Source of the DNA: TH5896 sp049578985
GTDB lineage: Archaea; Thermoproteota; Nitrososphaeria; Nitrososphaerales; Nitrososphaeraceae
Direction of reading: 5' to 3'
Assembly (NCBI GenBank): GCA_049578985.1
Contig: JBAUMZ010000134.1
Coordinates: 1-52,722, forward strand
Length of the DNA: 52,722 bases
Under the pieces are notes generated by a model. The model saw only the letters and a program-made list of their open reading frames with translations. It did not search any database and was not told where the DNA came from. Numbering within the stretch: position 1 is the stretch's first letter; every line of letters starts with the position of its first letter. The position numbers were made by a program, and so were the translations under genes. Below are positions 51,997-52,722 of the stretch, one piece after another.

Positions 51997-52722
51997 TTAA
52001 TTCGCTAACTCATACTCCTGGAGATATTTAGCTATGTCTAGTTTGAAACGTCTTGTTCTGCAGTAGTTGGCTATAACATGTCTGAAATCATCAAATTTTG
52101 TATAATATCTGGATACAAGCAGATCATATTTTCCCTGTCTCCAGCATTCTTATATAGCATTAGATTCAGGAGATCCTTTAGGAAAATATATTACTTTTAG
52201 AATATCTCTGCTTTGTTTCATGTACTCCTTTACCATAGTAGAACCATGGTGTTGACGTGCTCTATCTACGAACAACATCAGTTTTCCAAACCTTCTTTGC
52301 ATTTGCATGAGGTAATCCAGAAAGATGTGCTGGTTAAAGTATTCATACTGACGAAAGAACTGCCTTGTTCTTTATCTCCAGTCCACATCTTTTTTCGAGC
52401 CAAAGAAACATGGATAAAGATGGATTCATCCATAACTGCGACGGTAAAGCCTTCAGGTATATGTAAGATTATCCTTCTTGTCTTTTTCGAAGCTTATTTT
52501 TTATCCTGCTTTGATGCATTAACAAATCTCATTCTGGGTACTTTAAGCCTGAAACCCCATCTATGCGTGTAAATATGAACTTCATGATACTTGACTCCTG
52601 TTCTTTCATGTATCAAATTCATAACTTCTTTAGCCATCCATCCTGATTGATTTTCTGATAACTCTCTTCTTATCATACCAGATGTTTCTTCTGACATTTC
52701 TGGAGGCCTACCACTTCTATGC
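51997..52722 (-). pseudogene. IS630-type transposase remnant running off the right end
   Basis: The minus strand enters from the right edge with HRSGRPPEMSEETSG, then RELSENQSGWMAKEVMNLIH, then KYHEVHIYTHRWGFRLKVPR, an N-terminal helix-turn-helix domain. After NASKQDKK comes an in-frame TAA, and then in the same frame EGFTVAVMDESIFIHVS with the first catalytic aspartate. A deletion and a frameshift lead to RQFFRQYEYFNQHIFLDYL, LMLFVDRARQHHGS and FPKGSPESNAI. A further stop comes before ECWRQGKYDLLV with the catalytic glutamate, and it ends at 51997. There are two stops and one large deletion. It belongs to a different subgroup from the copy at 26637-27125. Confidence 0.85.

Overview
The window is a chromosomal piece of an ammonia-oxidising archaeon (Thaumarchaeota/Nitrososphaeria). 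The evidence is archaeal information genes (CDC48/VAT-type AAA ATPase, EF-2 with a diphthamide histidine, prefoldin alpha, SRP receptor FtsY), mannosyl-3-phosphoglycerate synthase, many exported cupredoxin-type copper proteins, and lineage-typical small proteins (a CPCCG zinc protein, a DUF6659-like protein). Base composition is AT-rich and coding is loose. Many starts are TTG, and intergenic stretches are long and full of gene remains. My inference is a soil-type, Nitrosocosmicus-like relative; no marker gene in the window proves this.

Layout. 1-8 kb: 3' end of cdc48, a fold-type III PLP decarboxylase, acylphosphatase, a PP-loop asparagine-synthase-like protein, purB, a decayed glutamine synthetase and ilvA. 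8-18 kb: fusA (EF-2), mpgS, an acyl-CoA dehydrogenase, a geranylgeranyl-reductase-like flavoprotein, then prefoldin alpha, ftsY and argF head to tail. 18-19.2 kb: a broken virus/plasmid primase-helicase directly against argF. 19.5-26.2 kb: a small exported protein, a CDF metal transporter, a family-5-like uracil-DNA glycosylase, an AIR-synthase/SelD-related protein and a CPA2 antiporter. 26.6-30.3 kb: an IS630-type transposase remnant, a 602-residue repeat-bearing surface protein and an ArsR-like regulator. 30.5-35.4 kb: an MBL-fold protein, a membrane protein, a chain of four tiny genes joined by ATGA overlaps, a PLD-like sensor protein without a clear start codon and a DUF4242-like protein. 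35.4-37.8 kb: a gene graveyard (a membrane protein with an in-frame stop, a cupredoxin pseudogene, one intact small zinc ribbon). 37.8-45.3 kb: an exported and copper-related locus that includes a membrane-anchored cupredoxin, a Vgb-like propeller remnant and a three-gene operon of multicopper oxidase, ZIP transporter and DtxR regulator. 45.6-52.7 kb: a DUF6659-like protein, P-II, a basic coiled-coil protein, small zinc ribbons, an exported coiled-coil protein, a methyltransferase remnant, a discoidin-type surface protein and a second IS630-type remnant running off the right edge.

How the genes fit together. Metabolic genes stand singly or in short runs, as usual in this lineage. The clearest functional unit is the minus-strand multicopper oxidase-ZIP-DtxR operon, with an inverted repeat just upstream that could be the regulator's operator. 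The clearest mobile signatures are the primase-helicase remnant, two transposase remnants and the tiny-gene chain at 33.0-34.0 kb. That chain is the best candidate for something not yet described. Several remains (glutamine synthetase, cupredoxin, primase, methyltransferase, second transposase) are recognisable only when reading frames are joined across stops and frameshifts.
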